Assembly (NCBI GenBank): GCA_013322215.1
Contig: JAAMEZ010000029.1
Span: 90,664 to 154,663, forward strand
Direction: 5' to 3'
Source: Martinezella rhizogenes
GTDB lineage: Bacteria; Pseudomonadota; Alphaproteobacteria; Rhizobiales; Rhizobiaceae
DNA length: 64,000 nucleotides
This document shows, in pieces, positions 17,007-25,023 of the stretch (its first letter is position 1; each line of letters begins with the position of its first letter). The notes beneath the pieces are model-generated. The model did not search any database. It had not been told where the DNA came from and saw only the letters and a program-made list of their open reading frames with translations. The position numbers and the translations under genes are program-made.

Positions 17007-18185
17007 ATGCTCGAAAGCTGGCGTTGGTTCGGCAATGATGATCCGGTGACCTTGTCACACGCGCGGCAAGCCGGCGCTCATGGGATCGTCACGGCCTTGC
17101 ATCACAAGTATGACGGTCGTGCGTGGAGTTTGGATGATATCCTTTCCCACAAGGCTCAGATCGAAGGCGCCGGGATGGTCTGGTCAGTCTGTGAATCCAT
17201 TCCGGTGCATTCGGCAATCAAACTGCGTAACAACGAGCAACGCCGCTATGTAGACAGCTGGAAGGAAAGCCTTGCCAATATTGGCCGTGCCGGAGTGCCG
17301 GTCGTTTGTTACAATTTCATGCCGGTTGTCGACTGGACACGCACAAGTCTCCGGTATCCGACAGAGACGGGCGGCCTCGCGCTTCGGTTCGACATGGCCG
17401 ATTTTGCCGCTTACGACGTTTTCGTACTGAAGCGCCCCAGGGCCGAAAAAACCTACGAACCAGACCTTTTGGAGAAGGCGCAGCATCGGTTCGAGGCGAT
17501 GTCCGGGTCCGATGTGGCGACGCTGGAAACAAACATCATAGCTGGGCTACCAGGGAAGGAAGATACGCATACACGTGAGACAATCCGTGGTCATATCGCG
17601 TCCTTTGACGAACTGTCCTCGCAGGACATGCGCGCCAACCTCATCGAGTTTCTTAAGGAGGTCGTGCCGGTCGCAGTGGAACACGGGGTCAAGCTCGCAA
17701 TCCATCCGGACGATCCGCCATTTTCGTTGTTTGGCCTGCCGCGGATCGTATCTCAGCCGGATGACATCCAACTCATCCTAGACGCGGTCGACCATGAGAC
17801 GAACGGGATTACTCTCTGCGCCGGCTCATACGGATCGCGCGTGGGTAATGATTTGACCGAGATGGCCAAGCGGTTTGCGCCGCGGGTTCATTTCGCCCAT
17901 CTTCGGAATGTGAAAAAGGAAGCGGACGGATCCTTTATCGAGTCGGACCACCTCGACGGAGACGTCAACATGGTCTCCCTAGTGTTGGCTTTGCGCAACG
18001 AGGAGCGGCGGCGAGAAGGCGTTGGGCGTCAGGATGCCGTCATCCCGTTCAGGCCAGACCATGGCCATCTGCTGATCGACGATCAAAACAAATCCGTCAA
18101 TCCGGGGTATTCATGTATCGGTCGTCTAAAGGGTCTGGCAGAGCTCCGAGGCGTGATCGCGGCCGTGGATCAACTTGGTCTTTGA
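17007..18185 (+). CDS. uxuA: Mannonate dehydratase
   Basis: This 392-residue protein matches UxuA (E. coli, 394 residues) over its whole length: WRWFGNDDPVTL at the start, YNFMPVVDWTRT, LAIHPDDPPFSLFGLPRI, and the C-terminal PFRPDHGHLL. UxuA removes water from D-mannonate to give 2-keto-3-deoxy-D-gluconate with a divalent metal held by His and Cys residues. ATG 17007 is preceded by GGAGGA; the upstream TTG is ignored. It is divergent from the GntR-led operon, and the two probably belong to one pathway. Some relatives accept other manno-configured acids, so D-rhamnonate (6-deoxy-D-mannonate) is possible. Confidence 0.93.
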   Translation: MLESWRWFGNDDPVTLSHARQAGAHGIVTALHHKYDGRAWSLDDILSHKAQIEGAGMVWSVCESIPVHSAIKLRNNEQRRYVDSWKESLANIGRAGVPVVCYNFMPVVDWTRTSLRYPTETGGLALRFDMADFAAYDVFVLKRPRAEKTYEPDLLEKAQHRFEAMSGSDVATLETNIIAGLPGKEDTHTRETIRGHIASFDELSSQDMRANLIEFLKEVVPVAVEHGVKLAIHPDDPPFSLFGLPRIVSQPDDIQLILDAVDHETNGITLCAGSYGSRVGNDLTEMAKRFAPRVHFAHLRNVKKEADGSFIESDHLDGDVNMVSLVLALRNEERRREGVGRQDAVIPFRPDHGHLLIDDQNKSVNPGYSCIGRLKGLAELRGVIAAVDQLGL

Positions 18186-18283
18186 TCCACCAATGATAAA
18201 AGCCAAAGGCTGCCTCATCGACAAGCGCCGCGGGCGAGAGCCGCGACGCAATTGGCGTGCTTCCTAAACGGGCTGTGCGATTG

Positions 18284-18490
18284 TCAGCTCATCTGCCCGC
18301 CATCGACATAGCACTGAGAAACGACGTGAATCGCCGAGCAAGGAACACAGCCATTCAAGTCAGGTCCTCGGCGGTTCCCATTCGGCCGTAGGGGACCGCT
18401 TCCCCGACTTCCTTCTCCTTTTGGCATGGCGCCTTGTTCTCATCTCCCATTTCGTCAGCGCACCATCCCGGGAAAACGCCTAGTAAACCG
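18284..18490 (-). pseudogene. C-terminal remnant of an SDR dehydrogenase gene
   Basis: On the minus strand the reading DENKAPCQKEKEV, then VPYGRMGTAEDLT, is a typical SDR C-terminal region. It then hits a TGA. Further on, a different frame reads VVSQCYVDGGQMS and stops at 18284-18286, the usual end of an SDR. One stop and one frameshift separate two recognisable pieces, and the N-terminal two-thirds are gone. It lies tail-to-tail with uxuA, so it may once have belonged to the same sugar-acid gene set. No function is expected now. Confidence 0.75.
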
Positions 18491-18541
18491 CCTCCATTTT
18501 ACGTCCGGTCGACGTTGCGTCGTGAGCCGTTCCGAAACGGG

Positions 18542-18580
18542 TTGACAAAAAATGATACAGATGTACCGTATAAGGGTACA
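18542..18580 (+). promoter_or_regulatory. Promoter and inverted-repeat operator of the long phloroglucinol-type operon
   Basis: TTGACA at 18542-18547 is a perfect -35 box; a TATAAG-like -10 lies at 18569-18574, with wider than ideal spacing (about 21 bp). TGTACC (18562-18567) and GGTACA (18575-18580) form a perfect inverted repeat that overlaps the -10 region, ideal for repression. The IclR protein encoded at 30694 is the obvious candidate to bind it. Confidence 0.55.
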
Positions 18581-18655
18581 GGCGCTCTGGGAGGAGTCAG
18601 CCAAAATCTGGATCGAACGCTACGCCGCGCATCGCGAGGCGAGGAGGATTTCTGT

Positions 18656-19495
18656 ATGTCAATTACTGTCCGTGGGATCGAATTTCAGGATAACCTCGAT
18701 AACCCGATGGGGATCGAGTTCTACAATCTATCGCACCGCTTCGGGTATCAGTGCCCAAACTGGCCCTACTTCAGGGACGTGCGTATCGAGCGCATGCACT
18801 ACATGGCCAAGTCCGGCGTGCTGTCGCAGACCATCACTACAACGATGCACGTAACCACCCATATCGACGCACCTGCGCACGTTGTGCAGGGTACACCCTT
18901 CATCGATGAAGTGCCCCTCCCACACTTCTTCGGTACGGGCATCGTTGTCTCCATACCAAAGAAGAAATGGGAGCCGATCACGGGCGAGGACCTCGAAAAA
19001 GCTTGCGGCCATGCGATCCGCAAAGGCGACGTTCTGATCATCAACACCGGCTGGCATAAGCAGTATGAGGACGGTGACTATTTCGCTTATTGCCCAGGTT
19101 TGGTGCCGTCGGCAGCCGACTGGATGATCGAAAAGGGCGTCAAGGTCGTCGGCCACGATACGCAGGCAAACGACCATCCGCTCGCAACCGCTATTGGTCC
19201 ACAGCGCAACGGGCCACTCCTGCCGCACCTAGCCGACGAGTACAAAGAGTGGTCGGGCGGACGCGACTGGAAGGACGATTTCCCGGAATGGGAACCTGTC
19301 CACCAAAAGATTTTCAAGGCTGGCATCCTCGGTATCGAAAACGTGGGCGGCGATCTCGATGCGGTCACAGGCAAGCGCTGCACGTTCGCATTTTTCCCGA
19401 TCAACTGGGATCGCGGCGACGGTTGCATCATCCGGCTCGTGGCCATGATGGACAAGGGCCAGGAATACCGCATCGAGAAGGGTGACAACTTCTGA
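18656..19495 (+). CDS. Cyclase-family metal hydrolase, candidate dihydrophloroglucinol cyclohydrolase
   Basis: This 279-residue protein belongs to the cyclase/kynurenine-formamidase-like family. The metal motif HVTTHIDAPAH (His65, His69, Asp71, His75) is intact, and further acidic and His residues lie in VVGHDTQANDHP. Members use Mn or Zn to hydrolyse cyclic amides or ketones. In clostridial phloroglucinol breakdown a Mn-dependent cyclohydrolase opens dihydrophloroglucinol to 3-hydroxy-5-oxohexanoate, and this gene heads an operon with families for the steps before and after. ATG 18656 follows GAGGAGGA; the upstream in-frame extension covers the promoter and is rejected. Isatin hydrolase or formamidase are alternatives. 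Confidence 0.85.
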   Translation: MSITVRGIEFQDNLDNPMGIEFYNLSHRFGYQCPNWPYFRDVRIERMHYMAKSGVLSQTITTTMHVTTHIDAPAHVVQGTPFIDEVPLPHFFGTGIVVSIPKKKWEPITGEDLEKACGHAIRKGDVLIINTGWHKQYEDGDYFAYCPGLVPSAADWMIEKGVKVVGHDTQANDHPLATAIGPQRNGPLLPHLADEYKEWSGGRDWKDDFPEWEPVHQKIFKAGILGIENVGGDLDAVTGKRCTFAFFPINWDRGDGCIIRLVAMMDKGQEYRIEKGDNF

Positions 19496-19504
19496 AGACG
19501 AGCC

Positions 19505-19563
19505 GCTGCCAACGGTAACGGCAGCCGAGATGGAGTGACGCCGCAAGAGGAGATGGCGTCACT
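19505..19563 (+). repeat. Two consecutive hairpins between the cyclase and cupin genes
   Basis: GCTGCC (19505-19510) pairs with GGCAGC (19520-19525), and AGTGACGCC (19534-19542) pairs perfectly with GGCGTCACT (19555-19563). The 118-bp gap is long for this operon. The stems could stop part of the transcripts or protect the 3' end of the cyclase message, setting a different dose for the first gene. Confidence 0.55.
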
Positions 19564-19613
19564 GCTGATCAACGGATGACGAGTCCGAAAAGCCAAAGTG
19601 AACGGGAGGAGAC

Positions 19614-19964
19614 ATGTTCACAAAGCGGTTCCAGGAAGCCAAGCCATATGAGGCGCCCAACCACCATGGGTGCTCTGGATTGCGGCTGCAGGGTTTCGAA
19701 GAAGGCGGGCCAAAAAACCAGTGGGTTGGGTTGTCGCAGTTTCTTCCAGGCGGACGAGCAGGTCCCGATTCAACACCGTTTGAAAAAGTCTACGTCGTTC
19801 TCGAAGGGGAAATGACGGTCATTGTTGGAGGCAATGAAACGGTCTTGAAAGCCTTGGATAGCTGCACGATTGCACCCGGCGAGGTTCGCGAGATCGTCAA
19901 CCGATCCAACCACGTCTGCAAGATGATCGTCGTAATTCCATACCCTACGGGAGCGGTCCAATGA
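19614..19964 (+). CDS. Small single-domain cupin protein
   Basis: This 116-residue protein is a single cupin barrel: VVLEGEMTVIVGGNE and SCTIAPGEVREIVNRSNHVCKMIVVI. The first cupin motif lacks the usual His-rich metal triad (FEKVYVVLEG in place of HxHxxxxE), so metal binding is uncertain, though one His remains in NHVC and two in the N-terminal NHHG. It overlaps the next SDR gene by 4 bp (ATGA), so the two are translationally coupled. It may help a reaction on a cyclic enol or diketone, or be a ligand-binding accessory protein. No specific role is claimed. Confidence 0.8.
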   Translation: MFTKRFQEAKPYEAPNHHGCSGLRLQGFEEGGPKNQWVGLSQFLPGGRAGPDSTPFEKVYVVLEGEMTVIVGGNETVLKALDSCTIAPGEVREIVNRSNHVCKMIVVIPYPTGAVQ

Positions 19965-20767
19965 TTGCGGAAGAAACACTGCGCAAGCCCCTCAATATGT
20001 TCGATATCACCGGCAAAGTGGCCATTGTGACGGGTGCCTCAGGAGCATTCGGAGCGCTTGCTGCACGCATTCTTGCAGGAGCAGGCACAAAGCTTGCGAT
20101 TGTTGCAGGCAATGAGAATGCGCTCCGTGAGACTGAAGAGGCGTGTGTTCATCTCGATGCTGAAGTTCTCTCGATCAATCGACGTCCGGCGACCGAGGCA
20201 GACTGCGAGGCTATTGTCGCCGAGACGGTCGCTCGCTTCGGCCGAGTAGATATCCTGGTCGTCGCGTCCGGCAAGAACGATGTTGCCAAGATCGTCGACA
20301 TGGCTCCTGAGCGTTTTCTTGATGTCATGGACGCCAACGTTTCGCAAAGCTGGCTGATGGCCCGGGCCGTCGGCAAGCGCATGCTGGAGCAGGGGGATGG
20401 CGGCAAAGTCGTCTTCATGTCCTCCGCACGCGGGCTCTTGGGACATCCGGCGGGATATTCCGCCTACTGTGCATCGAAGTCCGCAGTTGACGGCCTAACC
20501 CGTGCGCTCGGCTGTGAGTGGGGTCCGACGGGGATCACGGTGAATGCGATAGCACCGACGGTATTTCGTTCGCCGCTGACCGCTTGGATGTTCGACGAAA
20601 CCGAGAAGGCACAGGAGGTCCGCAAGGGATTTCTTGCCCGTGTTCCGAAAGGGCGGTTGGGCGAGCCAGATGATCTGGCGGGCCCGTTGCTCTTCCTGGC
20701 GTCGCGCGCTTCAGACTTCTACACGGGGCACATCCTTTACGCCGATGGCGGATACACTGCGGGCTGA
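19961..20767 (+). CDS. SDR oxidoreductase, candidate phloroglucinol reductase
   Basis: This 268-residue classical SDR has the cofactor motif TGASGAFG (24-31), Ser in MSSARG, Tyr and Lys in YCASKSA (about 168 and 172) and the terminal YADGG. The acidic residue that fixes NAD is not evident after beta-2 (VAGNENAL), which leaves NADPH possible. Phloroglucinol reductases of anaerobes are NADPH-dependent SDR enzymes that make dihydrophloroglucinol, the substrate expected for the cyclase-family enzyme encoded two genes upstream. It starts inside the cupin stop (ATGA) and ends 2 bp before the next gene. General SDR reductase activity is certain only at family level. Confidence 0.82.
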   Translation: MIAEETLRKPLNMFDITGKVAIVTGASGAFGALAARILAGAGTKLAIVAGNENALRETEEACVHLDAEVLSINRRPATEADCEAIVAETVARFGRVDILVVASGKNDVAKIVDMAPERFLDVMDANVSQSWLMARAVGKRMLEQGDGGKVVFMSSARGLLGHPAGYSAYCASKSAVDGLTRALGCEWGPTGITVNAIAPTVFRSPLTAWMFDETEKAQEVRKGFLARVPKGRLGEPDDLAGPLLFLASRASDFYTGHILYADGGYTAG

Positions 20768-20769
20768 TC

Positions 20770-21681
20770 ATGTCAGATATCAAGAAGAAAATCGCGGTGA
20801 TCGGGGCAGGGCTCATGGGCCACGGCATCGCCCAGGTCTTTGCAGTCGCAGGTCACAGCGTAGCGGTGTTCGATGCCCATCAACCGGCTCTCGACACTCT
20901 CCGCTCTCGGATTGCAAAGAACCTTTTCGACCTTGGTTTGCCGGATGGAGCGCAGGACCTCGTCACCGGTCATGCTGTGCTGGCAGATGCAGTGATCGAT
21001 GCTGACGTAGTCGTCGAGGCTGCGCCCGAGAAGCTGGACCTGAAGCGATCGATATTCGCTGATCTTGTACGCCTGTCGCCTAAGCATGCCACTCTCGCCT
21101 CAAACACATCGGTCATTCCAATAACCGACATCGCAGCCGGATTGGAAACGGGCGAGCGCATACTCGGAACGCATTGGTGGAACCCGCCATTTCTCGTACC
21201 GCTCGTCGAAGTGGTGGGTACGGCAAACACCGACCCTCACACCGTCGCCGAGATGATTGATCTTTTAGCATCGGTCGGCAAGACGCCGGTCCACGTTAAA
21301 AAGGATGTTCCAGGCTTCGTGGGGAACCGGTTGCAGCACGCACTGTGGCGGGAAGCGATAGCCATTGTAGCCGAGGGCATCGCTGACGCCGAGACCGTCG
21401 ACACTGTTGTCAAATCAAGCTTTGGACGGCGGTTGGCAGTACTGGGGCCATTGGAAAACGCCGATCTCGTTGGAACTGATCTGACACTCGACATCCATAA
21501 CGTCGTGCTCGAACACCTCAATCGCGACCCCGGTCCATCGCCTTACCTTCAAAAGCTGGTTGAGGACGGGCGGCTTGGGATGAAATCCGGAGAAGGGTTC
21601 CGAGCTTGGACAGAGGAGGGTGTCGACGCGCTTAGAACACGCGTGTCGCAATATCTCAGGAGCTTCAAACCGGTCGAATAA
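20770..21681 (+). CDS. 3-hydroxyacyl-CoA dehydrogenase-family enzyme, candidate 3-hydroxy-5-oxohexanoate dehydrogenase
   Basis: This 303-residue protein has an N-terminal NAD domain (GAGLMGHGIA at 12-21) and a C-terminal dimer domain. The catalytic His is in GTHWWNPPFLVPLVEVV and GFVGNRLQHALWREA follows. The THWWNPP wording is of the L-carnitine / 3-hydroxy-acid dehydrogenase branch, which acts on free acids rather than CoA thioesters. Partnered with a BKACE further down the operon, it would make the beta-keto acid that BKACE cleaves. For phloroglucinol this means 3-hydroxy-5-oxohexanoate to 3,5-dioxohexanoate (triacetate). Carnitine dehydrogenase is the main alternative, but no carnitine-type transporter or thioesterase is nearby. 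Confidence 0.82.
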   Translation: MSDIKKKIAVIGAGLMGHGIAQVFAVAGHSVAVFDAHQPALDTLRSRIAKNLFDLGLPDGAQDLVTGHAVLADAVIDADVVVEAAPEKLDLKRSIFADLVRLSPKHATLASNTSVIPITDIAAGLETGERILGTHWWNPPFLVPLVEVVGTANTDPHTVAEMIDLLASVGKTPVHVKKDVPGFVGNRLQHALWREAIAIVAEGIADAETVDTVVKSSFGRRLAVLGPLENADLVGTDLTLDIHNVVLEHLNRDPGPSPYLQKLVEDGRLGMKSGEGFRAWTEEGVDALRTRVSQYLRSFKPVE

Positions 21682-21721
21682 GAAGCGAAGCGATAGACCA
21701 GCCTTTGGGAGGAGGCAGACT

Positions 21722-22981
21722 ATGAGGATTACAGGGTTAAATCGAAGAACGTTCATACAAGCTACCACACTCGCTGTTGCCGCACCCGCGCTGACAAAGG
21801 GGCGTGCATTTGCCGGTGGAAAGCCCATACGCGTCGGTTTTGTCACGCCGCAAACCGGTCCGTTGGCGTTTTTCGGCGAACCAGATCGCTTTCTTCTTCA
21901 GCGTTTCAAATCCAAGCTGGAGCAAGGCGCAAACGGCCGCCCGATCGAAATCCTTATCAAGGACAGTCAGTCAAATCCTAGCCGTGCATCAGAGCTGGCA
22001 AATCAGCTCGCTCTGAAGGACGAAGTCAGTCTGCTTATCACCGCTGGCGGTCCAGACACTGTCGTTCCGGTCGCCGATCAAGCAGAGCTGAACGGGATAC
22101 CGATGATAGGGACAGCTTGCCCGTGGCAACCCTTTGTCTTCGGCCGCAATAGCACGCCGGACAAGGGCTTTGACTGGAGCTACCTCTTTGCCTTCGGTTT
22201 GGAGGACGTCATCGCTGCGTACATGGGTCTGTGGGGGACCATCGATACCAACAAGAAGGTTGGTTTGCTTTTCCCCAATGACGCAGATGGCAATGCTTGG
22301 GGAGACGCCAAATTTGGCTTCCCGCCCGCACTGGCACAAGGAGGCTACACGGTAGTCGATACTGGGCGCTATACGCCCATGGCTGAAGACTTTACGGCCC
22401 AGATCGCCAAGATGAAGTCCGAGGGGGTTGATATCGTTGCAGCGACGATGATCCCACCAGAGTTCTTCGCATTTTGGAGTCAGGCGAAACAGCAGGGCTT
22501 TCAGCCCAAAATTGCGACCATTGGAAAGGCTCTGCTGCTGCCAACGACGCTTGAGGCCATCGGCCCGACTGCGAACGGTCTGTCGACAGAAGTCGCATGG
22601 CATCCAAGCTATCCTTCGCACTCGGCTACGACCGGAGACACCTCGTCGGCTATGGCAGAGGAATGGCAGAAGGCGACCGGCAGGCAATGGACACAGGCAG
22701 TCGGACTCAAGCATGCGCTGCTGGACGTTGCTGTCGACGTGCTGAAGCGGGCGAGTGACCCGAGCGACGCAGGCTCCGTTGTCGAGGCAATCAAGGCGAC
22801 GAAAACTGACACCTTACTCGGTACCGTCGACTGGTCGGCATCTGGCATCAAAAACGTCGCGAAAGTTCCGATTGTTGGCGGGCAATGGCGTCAATCGGAC
22901 GGAAAATTCGACCTCACCATCTGCGCCAACCCGACAGGAGCCGCGATACCCGTCGCTGATAAGCTCCGTGCGGTAGCCTGA
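21722..22981 (+). CDS. Tat-exported ABC-type substrate-binding protein, Leu/Ile/Val family (first of two)
   Basis: This 419-residue protein has an N-terminal signal with the twin-arginine motif NRRTFIQ, followed by a mature type I periplasmic-binding fold (IRVGFVTPQTGPLAFFGE; LFPNDADGNAW). It matches the amino-acid/amide receptor family, whose members also bind aromatics. ATG 21722 has GGGAGGAGG just upstream; the longer in-frame form overlaps the previous gene by 62 bp and is rejected. A second, similar receptor gene follows one gene later (23684), so the Liv-type importer downstream seems to be served by two receptors. Confidence 0.88.
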   Translation: MRITGLNRRTFIQATTLAVAAPALTKGRAFAGGKPIRVGFVTPQTGPLAFFGEPDRFLLQRFKSKLEQGANGRPIEILIKDSQSNPSRASELANQLALKDEVSLLITAGGPDTVVPVADQAELNGIPMIGTACPWQPFVFGRNSTPDKGFDWSYLFAFGLEDVIAAYMGLWGTIDTNKKVGLLFPNDADGNAWGDAKFGFPPALAQGGYTVVDTGRYTPMAEDFTAQIAKMKSEGVDIVAATMIPPEFFAFWSQAKQQGFQPKIATIGKALLLPTTLEAIGPTANGLSTEVAWHPSYPSHSATTGDTSSAMAEEWQKATGRQWTQAVGLKHALLDVAVDVLKRASDPSDAGSVVEAIKATKTDTLLGTVDWSASGIKNVAKVPIVGGQWRQSDGKFDLTICANPTGAAIPVADKLRAVA

Positions 22982-22991
22982 GGAGAAGACT

Positions 22992-23654
22992 ATGCGGTTC
23001 GAGAACGCTAACGACCTGCTGAATCCGGGCTATCTGAAGATCGAGTCGGGCGTCGTGGATTATGACGACGGGTTCAAAACTGTATGTGCCTACACCCGTA
23101 TGCCACGATGCAAAGCAAAGATGGTGGACTGGTGGTTCGGCTGGCTCGGGGGTACCGAGCAGTACAAGCTGTGGCATCCGCGCGATCACGTCTTCAGCGA
23201 CTGGGAGGAACGCCAGTCCGGAAGCTACATTGGCTCCAGTCATCTCGTTCACGAGTATCTCGGCGGTGACGACGGCCCCTTGTTCAAGCTGAGGATCAAC
23301 TTCCGAGATCCTACGGAATTCTTCGACCAGGCTCGGTACGCGGCCTTTGATGGAACTGCGGTTTGTGCACGCATCGGCAGTCTGGAGAAGCCTGTAAACC
23401 TCGGTCGGATGACGCACTTCGTTCGCAACACCGATTACGGCTGCGAAATGCGGTCTCGGTTCTTTCTCGGCCATGTTGAGAGCCGCGATCCGGATCACCC
23501 GTTCTCGGAAGAGCAGAAGGCGGCGATACGGCATGAGCTGGTAACCGACGATCTGGCGCGAGGTCTACATCAGCATGCCACCGAGGAGATGGGATATCTC
23601 GGCGAGCTGCTGCCAATTCTCTACCGGCAGGTCACGCAGGACGTGACGATCTAA
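22992..23654 (+). CDS. Cytosolic DAPG/phloretin hydrolase family protein (short form)
   Basis: This 220-residue protein has no signal peptide. It shows the DAPG hydrolase hallmarks: MVDWWFGWL (about 54-62), YKLWHPRDHV (about 68-77), and near the C-terminus HQHATEE followed by LGELLPILYRQ, where the second His and a Glu form the expected zinc pair. It is shorter than PhlG (294 residues) because the N-terminal extension is missing. The family removes an acyl group from a phloroglucinol ring. Encoded between two receptor genes, it would act on an imported acylphloroglucinol and release the ring for the reductive steps. The compound is not known; a diketone hydrolase role is possible. Confidence 0.8.
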   Translation: MRFENANDLLNPGYLKIESGVVDYDDGFKTVCAYTRMPRCKAKMVDWWFGWLGGTEQYKLWHPRDHVFSDWEERQSGSYIGSSHLVHEYLGGDDGPLFKLRINFRDPTEFFDQARYAAFDGTAVCARIGSLEKPVNLGRMTHFVRNTDYGCEMRSRFFLGHVESRDPDHPFSEEQKAAIRHELVTDDLARGLHQHATEEMGYLGELLPILYRQVTQDVTI

Positions 23655-23683
23655 CTTCAATCGAACTTTTCTGGGAGGATACA

Positions 23684-24970
23684 ATGGGTTCGAATGACAA
23701 AATCGGTACGAAAAGAATAACACGCAGAACGGTCCTGCAGGCTAGTCTCGGACTGATCGCTGCACCTGCTATTTTGCGCTTCACGCGGGCCTACGCAGAC
23801 ACGCCGACAATCAAAGTCGGTCACGTCAGCCCCGTCACCGGACCTTTGGCAGGCTTCGCCGAGGCGAATGACTATATTCTCAATGGCATCAAGAAATCGC
23901 TTTCCAGCGTCGACAACAACGGAAAGTCCTGGGCCATCGAAGTTATCTCCAAGGATAGCCAGTCCAACCCTAACCGCGCTGCTGAAGTAGCAGCCGACTT
24001 GATCCTGAAGGACGAGGTCGACATCATTGTCGCGGCCTCAACACCGGACACGGTGAACCCGGTCTCCGACCAGGCGGAAGCAAACGGCACGCCTTGCATC
24101 ACCACCGACTGCCCATGGCAACCCTACTTCTTCGGTCGAAATGGAGTGCCGGACAAAGGCTTCGAGTCCACCTACCATTTCTTCTGGGGCTTGGAAGACG
24201 TTATCGGCGCATTCCTTTCTCTTTGGGACAATCCCAACGTTGCAAAGAAAGTGGGCGGGCTTTTCCCCAATGATGCCGATGGCAACGCGTGGGGTGATCC
24301 AGAACGTGGCTTCCCCAAGCCGCTTAAGGACGCGGGATATGCTTTGACAGATCCCGGCCGATATCAGCCGATGTCAGATGACTTTTCAGCCCAGATTTCC
24401 GCATTTAAGGCAGCTGGCGTGGAGTTCGTCACTGGGAACATGATCCCGCCCGACTTCGCCACGTTCTGGAGCCAAGCCGGTCAGCAGGGCCTCAAGCCCA
24501 AGATTGTCACCATCGGCAAGGCGCTACTGTTCCCCTCAGTGATCGCTTCTCTGGGAGAACGCGGGATCGGCCTCTCCTCGGAGATCTGGTGGTCGCCCAA
24601 TCATCCGTTCTCTTCCAGTCTCACGGGTGAAAGCTCGAAGGACCTCGCCGAAGGTTTCGTGAAAGCCACGAACCGTCCTTGGACGCAGCCTATCGGCTTC
24701 AAGCACGCTCTCTTCGAGGTGGTCGCGGACGTGGTGAAGCGTAGCGCCGACCTCGAAGACCCCGCTGCCATTATCGATGCGATCAAGACGACCAACTTGA
24801 AGACCATTGTTGGGCCGGTGGATTGGTCCAAGGGGCCAGTGAAAAACGTGACGAAAACCCCTCTCGTTGCTGGTCAGTGGCAGAACGTGAACGGGAAGGC
24901 AGAGCTGGTGATCACGACCAACAAAACTGCACCTGAAATCCCGGTCGGCGGCGAACTCAAACTCCTCTGA
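23684..24970 (+). CDS. Tat-exported ABC-type substrate-binding protein, Leu/Ile/Val family (second of two)
   Basis: This 428-residue protein starts with a twin-arginine signal (ITRRTVLQ, then a hydrophobic stretch to ~AYA at residue 38). The mature protein is clearly a paralogue of the first receptor: IKVGHVSPVTGPLAG, KDSQSNPNRAAEVA and LFPNDADGNAWGDP recur in the same order. Both exports use Tat, which is uncommon for this family. The duplication probably broadens ligand range (for example free and acylated phloroglucinol), which is inference. A hairpin at 24982-25006 follows the gene. Confidence 0.88.
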   Translation: MGSNDKIGTKRITRRTVLQASLGLIAAPAILRFTRAYADTPTIKVGHVSPVTGPLAGFAEANDYILNGIKKSLSSVDNNGKSWAIEVISKDSQSNPNRAAEVAADLILKDEVDIIVAASTPDTVNPVSDQAEANGTPCITTDCPWQPYFFGRNGVPDKGFESTYHFFWGLEDVIGAFLSLWDNPNVAKKVGGLFPNDADGNAWGDPERGFPKPLKDAGYALTDPGRYQPMSDDFSAQISAFKAAGVEFVTGNMIPPDFATFWSQAGQQGLKPKIVTIGKALLFPSVIASLGERGIGLSSEIWWSPNHPFSSSLTGESSKDLAEGFVKATNRPWTQPIGFKHALFEVVADVVKRSADLEDPAAIIDAIKTTNLKTIVGPVDWSKGPVKNVTKTPLVAGQWQNVNGKAELVITTNKTAPEIPVGGELKLL

Positions 24971-24981
24971 GATTGAGTTCA

Positions 24982-25006
24982 GGGCTGCTCGTCACACGGG
25001 CAGCCC
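24982..25006 (+). terminator. Attenuator-like hairpin after the second receptor gene
   Basis: GGGCTGC (24982-24988) and GCAGCCC (25000-25006) form a stem with an 11-nt loop, followed by AAAA. A hairpin between a binding protein gene and its ATPase and permease genes commonly keeps the receptor message more abundant. Confidence 0.5.
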
Positions 25007-25023
25007 AAAATCGAGAGAATACG

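Noticed and set aside
18434..18655. N-terminal extension of the cyclase-family protein
   Set aside because: The extension crosses the promoter and operator, and GAGGAGGA lies directly before ATG 18656, where similarity to the family begins.
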